Shown here: in pieces, positions 7,872 to 16,017 of the stretch | Layout: every line of letters starts with the position of its first letter | Position numbering within the stretch: position 1 is the stretch's first letter | Assembly (NCBI GenBank): GCA_015658765.1 | Contig: DQOE01000060.1 | Coordinates: 1-18,136, forward strand | Reading direction: 5' to 3' | Source of the DNA: Verrucomicrobiota bacterium | Lineage (GTDB): Bacteria; Verrucomicrobiota; Verrucomicrobiia; Limisphaerales; UBA1096 | Length of the DNA stretch: 18,136 bases | The notes under the pieces: model-generated | The model's input: only the letters and a program-made list of their open reading frames with translations | Told to the model about the DNA's origin: nothing | Databases searched by the model: none | Translations under genes and position numbers: made by a program

Positions 7872-8795
7872 TTAAAACAAGGTGCGGGCGCGCTCGATGT
7901 CGCGCGAAATCTGGGCGGCTAATTCGTCGGTCGAGCCGAACCGCTGCTCGTCACGCAGCCGCTCGACTAGCTGGATCTCCATCGCCTGGCCGTACAGGTC
8001 GGTGTCGAAGTCGAGCAGGTGCGCCTCGACTTGCAGCGTTGGCTCGGGGTTGGCCAAGGTGGGGCGCAGGCCGATGTTGAGCACGGAGCGGTGTGTCGCC
8101 TGGCCAAGCCGGGCGTGCGCGGCGTAGACGCCGTTGGGTGGCAGAGCCAAGCCGTTGGTGTCGAGGTTCGCGGTCGGGAAACCCAGCTCGCGGCCGTGTC
8201 GGTCGCCCTCGACGACGGTGCCCTCGATGGCGAATGTGCGGCCCAGCATCTGCCCGGCGGCGTCGAGGTGGCCGGTGCGCACGGCGGCGCGGATGCGGGT
8301 GCTGCTGACTGCCTGTCCGTCGAGCGACACGGCCTGCAGCCCGTGCACGTGGAAGCCAAGCGCTTGGCCAAGCGTGCGGAGCAACCCGACGTTGCCGTCG
8401 CGCCGGTGGCCGAAGGTGAAGTTTGCCCCGACACAAATGCTGTGGATCGCTCCGAAGCCGTCGGCGAGTTCGCGGACGAATTCCGCGCCGGGCTTGCGGC
8501 TAAACGCGGTGTCGAACTCGATGAGCAGTGCGGCGTCGATGCCGAGCGACTCGATGGCGCGGAGCCGCTGGGCGCGGGTTTGCAGCAGGGCAGGCGTGCG
8601 GTCGGGCGCGATGACGCTGGCCGGGTGGCGGTCGAACGTCACGGCGATGGAGCGGCCCTCGTTCCGGTGGCTGTCCTCGATGGCCTGCCGCAAAACCTGC
8701 TGGTGGCCAAGGTGCACGCCGTCGAACATGCCGATGGCGAGGCAGGCTTTACGGCTGCCGTTGGCCAGATCGGCGGGTTGGTGGATGATTTTCAC
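7872..8795 (-). CDS. ribF: Bifunctional riboflavin kinase / FAD synthetase (RibF)
   Basis: A 307-residue two-domain enzyme that phosphorylates riboflavin to FMN and adenylylates FMN to FAD in the cytosol. The N-terminal nucleotidyltransferase half shows IGMFDGVHLGHQQVL at 21-35, TFDRHP at 53-58, GANFTFGHRRDGNVGLL at 123-139 and SSTRIR at 164-169. The kinase half shows GTVVEGDRHGRELGFPTANL at 192-211 and PPNGVYAA at 219-226. Length matches the family (about 310). It starts with GTG that overlaps the truB stop (GTGA), so translation is probably coupled. The truB-ribF pairing is a widespread gene order. Two TTGGCCAA palindromes lie inside it, read as Leu-Ala-Asn and Leu-Gly-Gln. Confidence 0.95.
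   Translation of the reverse strand: MKIIHQPADLANGSRKACLAIGMFDGVHLGHQQVLRQAIEDSHRNEGRSIAVTFDRHPASVIAPDRTPALLQTRAQRLRAIESLGIDAALLIEFDTAFSRKPGAEFVRELADGFGAIHSICVGANFTFGHRRDGNVGLLRTLGQALGFHVHGLQAVSLDGQAVSSTRIRAAVRTGHLDAAGQMLGRTFAIEGTVVEGDRHGRELGFPTANLDTNGLALPPNGVYAAHARLGQATHRSVLNIGLRPTLANPEPTLQVEAHLLDFDTDLYGQAMEIQLVERLRDEQRFGSTDELAAQISRDIERARTLF
8361..8374. repeat. 14-bp palindrome CGCTTGGCCAAGCG, inside ribF
   Basis: A perfect copy preceded by AAG, so that AAGCGCTT also forms an overlapping palindrome. On the gene strand it is read as Leu-Gly-Gln-Ala. Confidence 0.85.
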
Positions 8796-9520
8796 GACTC
8801 GGTGGCGGCGGATAGCTGGAGCATCGGCACGACGCGCCTGGCCAGATCGTCCGGCGAGAGGGTGGTGAGTTCCTCGAGTGGGGTGGCTGCGCTGACCTTG
8901 AATTTGCCCGAGACGGTGCGGCGCAGGCCGGCCAGATGCGCGCCACAGCCAAGCGCCTGGCCAAGGTCATGCGCGAGCGTGCGGACGTAGGTGCCTTTTG
9001 TGCAGGCGACCTTGAACCAGGCAAACGGCGGCTCGTACTCGGTGATCTGGAAATTGTAGAGGTGAATGAAGCGTTTTCTGCGTTCGACTTCGATGCCTTT
9101 GCGGGCGAGCTTGTACAGTGGCGTGCCGTCGATCTTGATGGCGCTGACCATCGGCGGCAGTTGCAACTGGTCGCCGAGGAAGTCGTTGGCCTTTTCCTGC
9201 AACGCCTCGAGGGTGAGGCCGGGCACCGGTTTGGTTTCGTCGATCTCGCCCTCGGCGTCGAAGGTGTTGGTGGTCTCGCCGAGCTTCATCGAGCCGACGT
9301 AAACCTTGTCGTCGGACATCATTTTCTCGGAGAGCTTGGTGGCCTTGCCGAGCAGGAGAGTCAGCAGGCCGGTGGCGGCGGGGTCGAGTGTGCCGCAGTG
9401 GCCGACTTTTTTTATGCGGTAACATTGCCGGACGGTGTCGACGATGTCGTGCGAGGTGGGGCCGGCCGGCTTGTCGATGAGGAGTGCGCCGTCCAGTGCG
9501 TTGAACTCCTTCATGCTCAT
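8792..9520 (-). CDS. truB: tRNA pseudouridine(55) synthase TruB
   Basis: A 242-residue TruB that converts U55 of the tRNA T-loop to pseudouridine. The catalytic block GHCGTLDPAATGLL is at residues 40-53, with the nucleophile Asp46. The N-terminal ALLIDKPAGPTSHDIV, the middle MVSAIKIDGTPLYKLARKG and the C-terminal KGTYVRTLAHDLG are all typical. The frame continues upstream to 9823, but only as shadow of the DHH gene; ATG 9520 overlaps that gene's TGA by four bases (ATGA), and a second ATG follows at 9514. At 242 residues it is shorter than E. coli TruB (314) because it lacks the C-terminal PUA-like domain; many bacteria have this shorter form. It sits in the conserved order rbfA, DHH gene, truB, ribF. 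Confidence 0.95.
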   Translation of the reverse strand: MSMKEFNALDGALLIDKPAGPTSHDIVDTVRQCYRIKKVGHCGTLDPAATGLLTLLLGKATKLSEKMMSDDKVYVGSMKLGETTNTFDAEGEIDETKPVPGLTLEALQEKANDFLGDQLQLPPMVSAIKIDGTPLYKLARKGIEVERRKRFIHLYNFQITEYEPPFAWFKVACTKGTYVRTLAHDLGQALGCGAHLAGLRRTVSGKFKVSAATPLEELTTLSPDDLARRVVPMLQLSAATES

Positions 9521-10509
9521 GACGGGCGCGCGTCGAGCGCCTTGCGGATGGCGGCGACGACGCGGCGCTGGGTGGTCGGCAGTTTGCCGGGGATGCGCGC
9601 GCCGGCCGCGGCCGGGTGCCCGCCGCCGCCGAACAGCCCGGCGATGTCGCTGACGTTTATGTTCTTGTCCTTGGAGCGGAGGCTGATGCGCGTGAGCTCC
9701 GGCTCGAGTTCCTCGAACACACAGGCGACGACGACCGGCTCGATGGCGCGGACGTGGTCGATCAATCCCTCCGTGTCGCTGGCGGTGGCGCCGGTGCGGG
9801 AGAAGTCCTCCTGCTTCAGCCAAAAGTAGGCAATCTGGTTGTCGTGTGTGAGGCGGAAATTGTTGTAAACGCGCTTCAACAGCTTGACGCGGGAGAGCGG
9901 GTACGACTGGTAAACCTCGTCGCAGACGGTGGCGAGGTCGGCGCCTTTTTTCACAAGGTCGCCGGCGGCGTAATAGGTCTCGGGCAGGGTGCTCGGGTAC
10001 TGGAACGAGCCGGTGTCGGTGGAGATGGCGGTGAACAGGCAGTCGGCAATTCGCGGCGTGATTTTCCAGCCGGCCTCCCTGATGAGCTGATAGACCAACT
10101 CGCCGCTGGAGGGCTCCTTGCTGGCGATCCAGTTCACGTCGCCAAAGCGGGTGTTGCTGGTGTGGTGGTCGATGTTGATGAGCGTCCCGCGGTTGGCGAT
10201 GTGTTCCTGCGCGGTGCCCAGGCGCTCGATGCTCGCGGCGTCGACGGAGATGACGCAGTCAAACGGGCGCTTGATCGGCCTCGGCGACTGGATGAGTTGA
10301 TCCGGGTCGAGAAACCGCAGCTTGGAGGGCACGGGATCCTGATTCCAGCAGATGACCTCCTTGCCCTGTTCGAGCAGCGCCAGCGCGAGGCCAAGCGTCG
10401 AGCCGATGCAGTCACCGTCCGGCCGCATGTGGCTGCAGACGGCGATGGTGTGGCTCTTGCCGATGATCTCGAGGATCCGGTCAATCGTTTTCAATCGGGT
10501 CTTCTTCAT
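9517..10509 (-). CDS. DHH/DHHA1 phosphoesterase, NrnA-like (nanoRNase / pAp phosphatase)
   Basis: A 330-residue DHH-family phosphoesterase. These metal-dependent enzymes degrade very short RNA oligomers (NrnA), 3'-phosphoadenosine 5'-phosphate, or cyclic di-nucleotide breakdown products. Visible motifs: HMRPDGDCIGS at 27-37, Asp90 in VISVDAA, IDHHTSN at 113-119, and the DHHA1 glycine motif GGGGHPAAAG at about 294-303. There are no sensory or membrane domains, as in NrnA and unlike GdpP. I chose ATG 10509, which overlaps the end of rbfA by 29 bases and begins MKKTRLKTIDRILEII; the upstream extension to 10599 is shadow of rbfA. The rbfA-DHH-truB neighbourhood is common in several phyla. The family is firm, the exact substrate less so. 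Confidence 0.9.
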   Translation of the reverse strand: MKKTRLKTIDRILEIIGKSHTIAVCSHMRPDGDCIGSTLGLALALLEQGKEVICWNQDPVPSKLRFLDPDQLIQSPRPIKRPFDCVISVDAASIERLGTAQEHIANRGTLINIDHHTSNTRFGDVNWIASKEPSSGELVYQLIREAGWKITPRIADCLFTAISTDTGSFQYPSTLPETYYAAGDLVKKGADLATVCDEVYQSYPLSRVKLLKRVYNNFRLTHDNQIAYFWLKQEDFSRTGATASDTEGLIDHVRAIEPVVVACVFEELEPELTRISLRSKDKNINVSDIAGLFGGGGHPAAAGARIPGKLPTTQRRVVAAIRKALDARPS

Positions 10510-10870
10510 TCTCGACGTTGGCCAAGGGCGATTTTTTGTTGAGCTCGTCCAAAATGTGGAGCACCCGATCGCCGCGGTTGTGGGCGTCGTCCATGACAAA
10601 CTTCAACCTTGGCGTGTAGCGAAGCTCGACCGCTTGGCCAAGCTGGCCCTGGATTTTGCCGGCGGCCTTCCGGACGGCGCGGAACGCCCTGTGCTGGCCC
10701 TTCTCATCGCCGATGGAGGAGACAAAAACCGTGGCGGAGTGGAGATCATTCGAGACGCCGACCTCGCTGACGCTGATGAGGCCAAGCTCGACAGGGAACT
10801 CGCGCCGGAAAATCTCGTTGAGTTCCCGCTTGAGAAGCTCTCGCACACGCTTGTGGCGCAGATTGGGCAT
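10481..10870 (-). CDS. rbfA: 30S ribosome-binding factor RbfA
   Basis: A 129-residue RbfA, a small KH-fold protein that binds the 30S subunit and helps in 16S rRNA 5'-end maturation. Typical features are RHKRVRELLKRELNEIFRRE at the N-terminus, LISVSEVGVSNDLHSATVFVSS in the middle, and VELRYTPRLKFVMDD followed by the helix DRVLHILDEL. The tail is short and acidic. The gene begins 18 bases after the infB stop with no visible ribosome site, and its end overlaps the DHH gene. It contains two copies of the TTGGCCAA palindrome, one of which lies nine bases upstream of the DHH gene's start codon. Confidence 0.94.
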   Translation of the reverse strand: MPNLRHKRVRELLKRELNEIFRREFPVELGLISVSEVGVSNDLHSATVFVSSIGDEKGQHRAFRAVRKAAGKIQGQLGQAVELRYTPRLKFVMDDAHNRGDRVLHILDELNKKSPLANVENEEDPIEND

Positions 10871-10888
10871 GACTGACGAGCGGTTGGA

Positions 10889-13228
10889 TTACAATTTCTG
10901 GGCGACCTTCTCCTGCATGTAGCACTCGATGATGTCGCTCTCCTTAAAGTCGTCGAAGCCGTCTAGCCGGATGCCGCACTCCATGCCGGTGCGCACCTCG
11001 TTGACCTCGTCCTTGAAGCGCTTGAGCGTGTGCGAGATACCCTCGTACACCAAGTCGCCCTTGCGGACGACACGCATCTTGCCGCGCACAATCTTGCCGC
11101 TGGTGACGGCGCAGCCGGCGACGTTTCCGCCCTTGCTGAGGTCAAAAATCCTGCGCACTTCCGCCTGGCCGGTGACGACATCCTTCAACAACGGGTCGAG
11201 CAGGCCGGCCATGGCCTCCTTCACCTCGTCGATCAACTCGTAAATGATGGCGTAGAGCTTGATCTCGACCCCCTCGCGCTTGGCCACCTCGCCGACGCCG
11301 GTGTCGATCTTGGCGTGGAAGCCGAGGATGACCGCGTCCGAGGCGCTGGCCAGCGTGGCGTCGGACTCGGTCACGGAGCCCACACCGGAGTGGATCACCT
11401 CGGACTGCACCTTGTCCGACTCGATCTTGTTAATGGAATCGACGATGGCTTCGACCGAGCCCTGCGTGTCGGCTTTGATGATGAGCTTGAGTACCTTGTC
11501 CGAGGTCGCCTCCATGCGGCTGAACAACGTCGCAAGAGTCATCTTGCGTTTGCGTGCCGAGGCTTCGTCGCGCTGCTTCGTGTCGCGATCCTCGCAGACG
11601 GAGCGGGCCTCTTTTTCGTTGGGAAGAATGTTGAACTCCGCGCCGGCATCGGGCACGCCGTTCAGGCCGAGCACCTTGACGGCAGAGGAGGGGCCGGCTT
11701 GCTTGATGCGTTTGCCCTCGTGATCCACAAGCGCGCGCACCTTTCCGAAGTGGTTGCCGCAGACCATCACGTCGCCGACCTTCAGCGTGCCCTTGCGGAC
11801 GAGCAAAGTGGCCGTTGGCCCGCCGGCCTCCAAGCCGGACTCGACGACGTTGCCGACCGCCTTGCGGTTGGGGTTGGCCTTGAGCTCGAGCACCTCGGCC
11901 TGCAGCAACACCATCCCGAGCAGCTTGTCGACGTTCGTGTTTTTCAGCGCGGAGACATCGACGAAAATGGTTTGCCCGCCCCACTCCTCGCAGACGAGGC
12001 CCTTTTCCTGCAGTTGCGTGCGGGCCATCATCGGGTTGGCGGACGGGTGGTCAATCTTGTTGACGGCCACGATGATCGGCACCTCGGCGGCCTGCGCGTG
12101 GGCAAGGGCTTCGATCGTCTGCGGCATGACGCCGTCGTCCGCGCCGACGACGAGGATGACGATGTCGGTGACGTTGGCGCCGCGGGCGCGCATGGCGCTG
12201 AACGCGGCGTGGCCCGGCGTGTCGAGGAAGGTGATTTGCTCGAGCTTTTTCGGATGGTCGGGGTGCGGGACGTTGATGGTGTAGGCGCCGATGTGCTGGG
12301 TGATGCCGCCGGCCTCCCCGGCGGTGATGTTCGAGTGGCGGATGACGTCGAGCAGCGTTGTTTTGCCGTGATCCACGTGGCCCATGATCGTGACCACTGG
12401 GGCGCGGAGTTGCAGATCCTCCTCGATGTCGTCGGCGTCGAGCACGACTTTTTTCATGGTGGAGGTCTTGACGAGGCCGGCGCCGCGCTCGCGGCGCTCG
12501 AGCCGGAATCGGAAACCGTGCTTGGCGCAGATTTCGCGGGCGACCGGCTCCTCGATGGATTGGTTGATGTTGGCGAAGACGTTGAGCGCCATCAGGTCGG
12601 CGATTAACTGGAATGGCTTGCGCTTCATCTCGTCGGCGAGATCGCGGACGATGATCGGCGGCTTCATGGCGATCAGCGGGCCATTGGCCGGTGCCGTGAA
12701 TTTTGGCTTGGGCGGGCCGGGCGCAGGCGCGGGAGCGGTTGTGGGAGCGGTTGTGGGAGCCGTTGTGGGAGCGGCTGCCGGCCGCTTGGCCTCCGGGGCC
12801 TTGGCCGGTTTCTTGTCTTTTTTCTTTTTGCGTTCGCGTACCGCCGGTCGAACCGGCATGTTGCCCAACTCGATAAAGCCCACTTTTTTACCCAGATCGG
12901 TTGACTCTTCCTCCTCCTTCTCTGGCTCCTCGGCTTCCTCTTCCTCGGCGACATCCTGCTCCGCATCGGCCTCGGTTTCGTCGGCAGTCTCCTCTTCGGG
13001 TTCCTCGGCGGGAGCGGTGATGATGACCGGCTCGACCGCAACCGGGGCGGGCTCGGGTTCGGGTTCCTGGGTGCCGGCGATTTTTTCCTCGAGGTACTCG
13101 GCGGTGATTTTGTCGAGGGTGCTCGAGGCAACCTTCGCGTTGGTGATCCCCAACTCTTTGGCCTTGGCCAGGACTTCCTTGCTGGGTATCCCTACCTTTT
13201 TGGCAATCTCATAAATGCGAACGGGCAT
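10889..13228 (-). CDS. infB: Translation initiation factor IF-2
   Basis: A 779-residue IF-2, the GTPase that positions initiator fMet-tRNA on the ribosome. An IF2-N module ([20 protein letters not shown]) is at 1-50. A low-complexity linker, very acidic at 51-110 and then basic and Pro/Ala/Thr-rich at 130-175, leads to a second N-terminal helical module at about 192-245. The G domain follows with G1 GHVDHGKT at 283-290, G3 DTPGH at 336-340, G4 NKID at 390-393 and SALK near 424. Domains II-IV with the C-terminal fMet-tRNA binding part fill the rest. The length is within the usual range, which varies with the linker. The start ATG is preceded by AT-rich sequence without a ribosome site. The linker holds a 12-bp tandem repeat. 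No TTGGCCAA palindrome occurs in this 2.3-kb gene. Confidence 0.97.
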   Translation of the reverse strand: MPVRIYEIAKKVGIPSKEVLAKAKELGITNAKVASSTLDKITAEYLEEKIAGTQEPEPEPAPVAVEPVIITAPAEEPEEETADETEADAEQDVAEEEEAEEPEKEEEESTDLGKKVGFIELGNMPVRPAVRERKKKKDKKPAKAPEAKRPAAAPTTAPTTAPTTAPAPAPGPPKPKFTAPANGPLIAMKPPIIVRDLADEMKRKPFQLIADLMALNVFANINQSIEEPVAREICAKHGFRFRLERRERGAGLVKTSTMKKVVLDADDIEEDLQLRAPVVTIMGHVDHGKTTLLDVIRHSNITAGEAGGITQHIGAYTINVPHPDHPKKLEQITFLDTPGHAAFSAMRARGANVTDIVILVVGADDGVMPQTIEALAHAQAAEVPIIVAVNKIDHPSANPMMARTQLQEKGLVCEEWGGQTIFVDVSALKNTNVDKLLGMVLLQAEVLELKANPNRKAVGNVVESGLEAGGPTATLLVRKGTLKVGDVMVCGNHFGKVRALVDHEGKRIKQAGPSSAVKVLGLNGVPDAGAEFNILPNEKEARSVCEDRDTKQRDEASARKRKMTLATLFSRMEATSDKVLKLIIKADTQGSVEAIVDSINKIESDKVQSEVIHSGVGSVTESDATLASASDAVILGFHAKIDTGVGEVAKREGVEIKLYAIIYELIDEVKEAMAGLLDPLLKDVVTGQAEVRRIFDLSKGGNVAGCAVTSGKIVRGKMRVVRKGDLVYEGISHTLKRFKDEVNEVRTGMECGIRLDGFDDFKESDIIECYMQEKVAQKL
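12731..12778 (+). repeat. Four copies of a 12-bp tandem repeat inside the infB linker
   Basis: The unit GGGAGCGGTTGT repeats four times, the third and fourth copies with one and two changes. On the gene strand it encodes Ala-Pro-Thr-Thr repeats in the flexible linker of IF-2. The unit keeps the reading frame, so copy number could vary by slippage without breaking the protein. Confidence 0.9.
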
Positions 13229-13247
13229 AAAAAATATCTGTTTGCGG

Positions 13248-13257
13248 CTTGGCCAAG
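13248..13257. repeat. CTTGGCCAAG palindrome, infB-nusA gap, copy near infB
   Basis: A 10-bp copy 20 bases upstream of the infB start codon. It is paired with a better copy at 13268-13281 in the same 71-base gap (13229-13299), which holds no gene. Confidence 0.8.
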
Positions 13258-13267
13258 GGCAGCGTCG

Positions 13268-13281
13268 CGCTTGGCCAAGCG
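13268..13281. repeat. 14-bp palindrome CGCTTGGCCAAGCG, infB-nusA gap
   Basis: A perfect copy 18 bases after the nusA stop and 22 bases (core to core) from the second palindrome. The two copies can fold singly or pair with each other. They lie in the transcribed spacer, so they could act in RNA (processing, stability) as well as in DNA. Confidence 0.85.
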
Positions 13282-13299
13282 GCGGCGGAATGTATCCGG

Positions 13300-14703
13300 T
13301 TACTCAGCCTCCTTGGGCTGGGCGGTTGCTTCCTCGGCGGCTTGAGGCTCCGCTGGCTCAGGAGCAGGTGTCTCTGCCTCGGGTGCTGCTTCATCCCCGG
13401 TCTCGGCATCGGCTTCGGGGGCCGCATCGTTTATCAGCGGGTTGGTGCCCGCTCCCGCGCGGCGCACCTTCTCGGCGTGGGCGGCCGCCAGGACCGACTC
13501 GGCATGTTCGGCGAGGCCCGGTATGTCGGCGAGGTCGGATGCCTCGACGCCGTTCAGGGCATCCAACGTCAGGAGACCCGCGTGCACGAGGGCGTCGGCC
13601 TGCTCCTTCTCGATGCCGGGGATGGCGGCTAAGGCGTCAACGGCATCGGCCACTTGCTCCTCGAACCCGACCCGAACTTCCTGCTCGGGATCGATGTCGA
13701 TCTGCCACCCGGTGAGTAAGCTGGTGAGGCGGGCGTTTTGGCCGCGCCGACCGATGGCCAGCGAGAGTTGATCGGGATCCACCAGGACGTGAACCCGTTT
13801 TCTGTCCTGCTGAATCTCCAGCCGCTTGAGTTGTGCCGGGGCGAGGGAGTTGGTCACGTAAGTCTCGACGTCCGAATCCCAGCGGATGATGTCAATTTTC
13901 TCGTTGTTGAGTTCCCTGACGATGTTCTTTACGCGTTGGCCGCGAAGCCCGACGCAGGCCCCGACGGGATCCACCTTCTCGTCTCGCGAGTGCACCGCGA
14001 GCTTGGTGCGAAAGCCCGGTTCCCGGGCGATGGCCTTGACCTCGATGGTGCCGTCGTTGATCTCGGAAACTTCGAGCTGAAACAGCTTGAGGACAAAGTC
14101 GGAATCCCTGCGGGAGAGGATAATCTCGGAGCTGCTGTCGGATCCCTCCACGGCCTTGACCAGGCAGCGGATGCGTTCGCCCCGTTGGTATTCCTCGGTG
14201 GGCACCCGCTCGCGGTTGGGCAGCAGAGCCTCAAACTTGCCCAGGTCAACGAGGACATCCGAGCGGTCGAATCCCCGTACCTCGCCGCTGACGATGTCGC
14301 CGACGCGGTCTTTGAACTCGGTGTAGATCAACGCTTTCTCCGCTCGGCGAATGGCCTGCATCAGTGCCTGCTTGGCATTCTGCGAGGCGATCCGGCCGAA
14401 ATTTTTCGGGGTGACCTCGACTTCAAGCTCCTCCTCCAATTGGGCATCCGGCTTGAAACGCTGAGCGGAGTCCAGGCTGATTTCGTTTTGTTTGTCGGTG
14501 ACCGTCTCCACCACGATCAACGTGGCGAAGGCGCGGATGTCCCCGTCTTTGCGGTCGATTTCACAACGCAGTTCCCGGGCGGGGCCGACTGCGCGCTTGG
14601 CTGCGGAGACCATTGCATCCTCGACAGCGCTGATAAGGATCTCGCGATCGAGCCCCTTTTCGCGCTCCCAGTATTCCATGCTGGCTATAAATTCTGCATT
14701 CAT
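13300..14703 (-). CDS. nusA: Transcription termination/antitermination factor NusA
   Basis: A 467-residue NusA, which binds RNA polymerase and nascent RNA to control pausing, termination and antitermination. Domains: the N-terminal RNA-polymerase-binding domain at about 1-130, the S1 domain at about 133-200 (VGDIVSGEVRGFDRSDVLVDLG), KH1 with DPVGACVGLRGQRVKNI at 245-261, and KH2 with LSLAIGRRGQNARLTSLLTG at 313-332. A helix-hairpin-helix acidic repeat follows at about 350-410 (IPGIEKEQADALV and IPGLAEHAESVL), then an Ala/Glu/Pro-rich tail. I chose ATG 14703 (MNAEFIASMEYWEREKG); the frame extends to 14853, but those residues do not look like NusA. It is the first gene of the minus-strand operon. 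rimP, its usual upstream partner, is absent here. Confidence 0.96.
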   Translation of the reverse strand: MNAEFIASMEYWEREKGLDREILISAVEDAMVSAAKRAVGPARELRCEIDRKDGDIRAFATLIVVETVTDKQNEISLDSAQRFKPDAQLEEELEVEVTPKNFGRIASQNAKQALMQAIRRAEKALIYTEFKDRVGDIVSGEVRGFDRSDVLVDLGKFEALLPNRERVPTEEYQRGERIRCLVKAVEGSDSSSEIILSRRDSDFVLKLFQLEVSEINDGTIEVKAIAREPGFRTKLAVHSRDEKVDPVGACVGLRGQRVKNIVRELNNEKIDIIRWDSDVETYVTNSLAPAQLKRLEIQQDRKRVHVLVDPDQLSLAIGRRGQNARLTSLLTGWQIDIDPEQEVRVGFEEQVADAVDALAAIPGIEKEQADALVHAGLLTLDALNGVEASDLADIPGLAEHAESVLAAAHAEKVRRAGAGTNPLINDAAPEADAETGDEAAPEAETPAPEPAEPQAAEEATAQPKEAE

Positions 14704-14973
14704 CGTATCCGTCTTTCGACAAGGCCCAAACCGTTCGTGCCGAACAAAAAAGCCGGAAGATTGCTCCCCGACTTCACTCGTCCGTAACAGAGTTAACTCA
14801 CTACGCTGACACCCGGAGGTGGCAACCGGCTTGAGGCTAGTCGTTTGGCCCAAGCAGCGTCAAGTGCAAAAGGCGTCCCGATTTGGCTGTTTTTTGTTAT
14901 TATGCCAGAAACAGGCGGCTTGAGACGAATTTGGGTTTCCCGGTTGGTTGCCTGCGGGTAGCTTGTCGGCGAA
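14704..14973. promoter_or_regulatory. Divergent intergenic region between nusA and a membrane protein gene
   Basis: This 270-base stretch has no credible gene and must hold promoters for both directions. For nusA, a candidate -35 TTGACG (14863-14858, minus strand) has a weak CTAGCC 17 bases on; it matches the consensus poorly at -10. An imperfect relative of the window palindrome, GTTTGGCCCAAGC at 14844-14856, sits in that spacer. For the plus strand a TATTAT at 14898-14903 could be a -10 box but has no partner at -35. The positions are guesses; the promoter content follows mainly from the divergent layout. Confidence 0.4.
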
Positions 14974-15843
14974 GTGGCGAACGATCGACCGAAGGACGCC
15001 TGGCAGCCATTGACATTCGGGGGCGTGGCCCGGTTTGCTGTGGCCAGTCGCTGGCGGTTGCTGGGGGTGGAACTGGTCTTCGCCCTCTTGGTTGCCGCCA
15101 CGGCGGTTTGGTTTGTCCAGCAAGCTTGGGTGCCGGAAATCGAAAAGGCCATCCAGCAGATGCCCACGACTGGGGAGATTCGCGGCGGCCGCCTCGCTTG
15201 GCCAAGCGAAGCGGTGCTTCTGCAGGAGGGGCCGTTTATGCGGATCGATGTGCGCCCGGGAGGCTTCACGGGAATGGGTGTCGTGGAATCAGCCGATCTT
15301 GTGTTGGCCTTTGGCCCGAACGATTTGCAGGTAGGCAGCAGCTTGGGGCTTGGCCTGTTGACGCTGCCTTATCCGACGGGATGGATTTTGTCTTTCAGCA
15401 AAACCGAGCTTGAACCTTGGTGGGGGGCTCGCTCTCACATGGTGCTGGCTGGGTTTGGCCTGCTGGTCATTCTCGCGCTGCTCTGCGCCTGGTCCGCGCT
15501 GGGCTGGCTGTACATGGTTCCGGTCAAAATTTTCTCCGTCAACCAAGTGAGTTGGGCTGGAGCCAAAAAAATCGCCATCGCCGCACAAATGCCGAGCGTC
15601 TTGGTGATGATCGCCGCCATCGTCCTTTACGGCCTGAAGCAAATCAACCTCGTGGGGTTGCTGGCCGTGTGGGGCGTCCACTTAGTGTTGCCGTGGGTCT
15701 ATTTGATGTTTTCCCCGATCCTCGCACCGAGGCCACCCAAGCCAAAAACCAAGGCGAAAAAAACAAAGGCTAAGCGACGAACGGAAGACAGTCCTTTCGA
15801 CGAGTCTTCAGAAAGTTCTGGCAACCCTTTCGGCAGCGACTGA
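14974..15843 (+). CDS. Unrecognised membrane protein with about four transmembrane segments
   Basis: I do not recognise this 289-residue protein. It has one hydrophobic segment near the N-terminus (about 29-50), then an extramembrane domain of about 100 residues (51-150), then a cluster of three hydrophobic segments (about 155-181, 199-221, 225-249). The tail is charged: Lys/Arg-rich at 256-270 (PKPKTKAKKTKAKRR), then acidic and Ser-rich. Positive charges before the first helix (RWR) and after the last one suggest that both ends are cytoplasmic and the middle domain is outside. It starts with GTG without a ribosome site; Met157 and others are too late to be better starts. It is divergent from nusA and upstream of dnaK, and coding seems real because the hydrophobic pattern is coherent. 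A perfect 16-bp palindrome lies inside it, read in the rarest frame as Ala-Trp-Pro-Ser. Confidence 0.7.
   Translation: MANDRPKDAWQPLTFGGVARFAVASRWRLLGVELVFALLVAATAVWFVQQAWVPEIEKAIQQMPTTGEIRGGRLAWPSEAVLLQEGPFMRIDVRPGGFTGMGVVESADLVLAFGPNDLQVGSSLGLGLLTLPYPTGWILSFSKTELEPWWGARSHMVLAGFGLLVILALLCAWSALGWLYMVPVKIFSVNQVSWAGAKKIAIAAQMPSVLVMIAAIVLYGLKQINLVGLLAVWGVHLVLPWVYLMFSPILAPRPPKPKTKAKKTKAKRRTEDSPFDESSESSGNPFGSD
15194..15209. repeat. 16-bp palindrome TCGCTTGGCCAAGCGA inside membrane protein gene
   Basis: A perfect 16-bp copy. It is the only copy read as Ala-Trp-Pro-Ser, the third possible reading frame, which shows that the DNA sequence rather than a peptide motif is being kept. Confidence 0.88.
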
Positions 15844-15846
15844 AGC

Positions 15847-15873
15847 GACCAAGCGCTTGGCCAAGCGCGGTCG
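15847..15873. repeat. 16-bp palindrome GCGCTTGGCCAAGCGC within a longer hairpin
   Basis: Three bases after the membrane protein stop, CGACC (15847-15851) and GGTCG (15869-15873) flank the perfect 16-bp palindrome at 15853-15868. The transcript can form a long hairpin with the palindrome as its upper stem. No T run follows, so it is not a classic intrinsic terminator, but its place suggests a 3'-end or processing structure. Confidence 0.7.
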
Positions 15874-15956
15874 AACAACACCCAAATAAGCGGGACGCGC
15901 CCTCAGTTAAGCAAGCGGGAGGTGAGACATTGTGACACACATGGCTCGGATTCAGA

Positions 15957-16017
15957 GTGATTTGCGGTTGGGGTTTATTTCGTTAATATGCTTATTACAA
16001 GTTAGTTACAGTTTTTA
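15957..16017 (+). promoter_or_regulatory. dnaK: AT-rich putative dnaK promoter region
   Basis: The 219 bases between the membrane protein and dnaK become sharply AT-rich from about 15960. A candidate pair is TTGCGG at 15962-15967 and TAATAT at 15984-15989 with 16 bases between; TTGGGG (15968) with CTTATT (15991) at 17 bases is an alternative. No CIRCE element (TTAGCACTC-N9-GAGTGCTAA) and no sigma-32-like CCCCAT box are visible. The exact start of transcription cannot be told. Confidence 0.4.

Noticed and set aside
8941..8970. CGCCTGGCCAAGG in truB and similar one-mismatch forms (for example CTTGGCCAC at about 1339 and 2944)
   Set aside because: They may be decayed or pre-copies of the palindrome, but single-mismatch matches are expected more often by chance in GC-rich DNA, so they were not counted.
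11030..12607. Long plus-strand open frame (525 codons) opposite infB
   Set aside because: infB is unmistakable on the other strand; the translation is an Asp/His/Gly-rich mirror of it.
14704..14853. N-terminal extension of NusA by 50 residues
   Set aside because: The extra residues do not resemble NusA, while MNAEFIASMEYWEREKG is a typical start.
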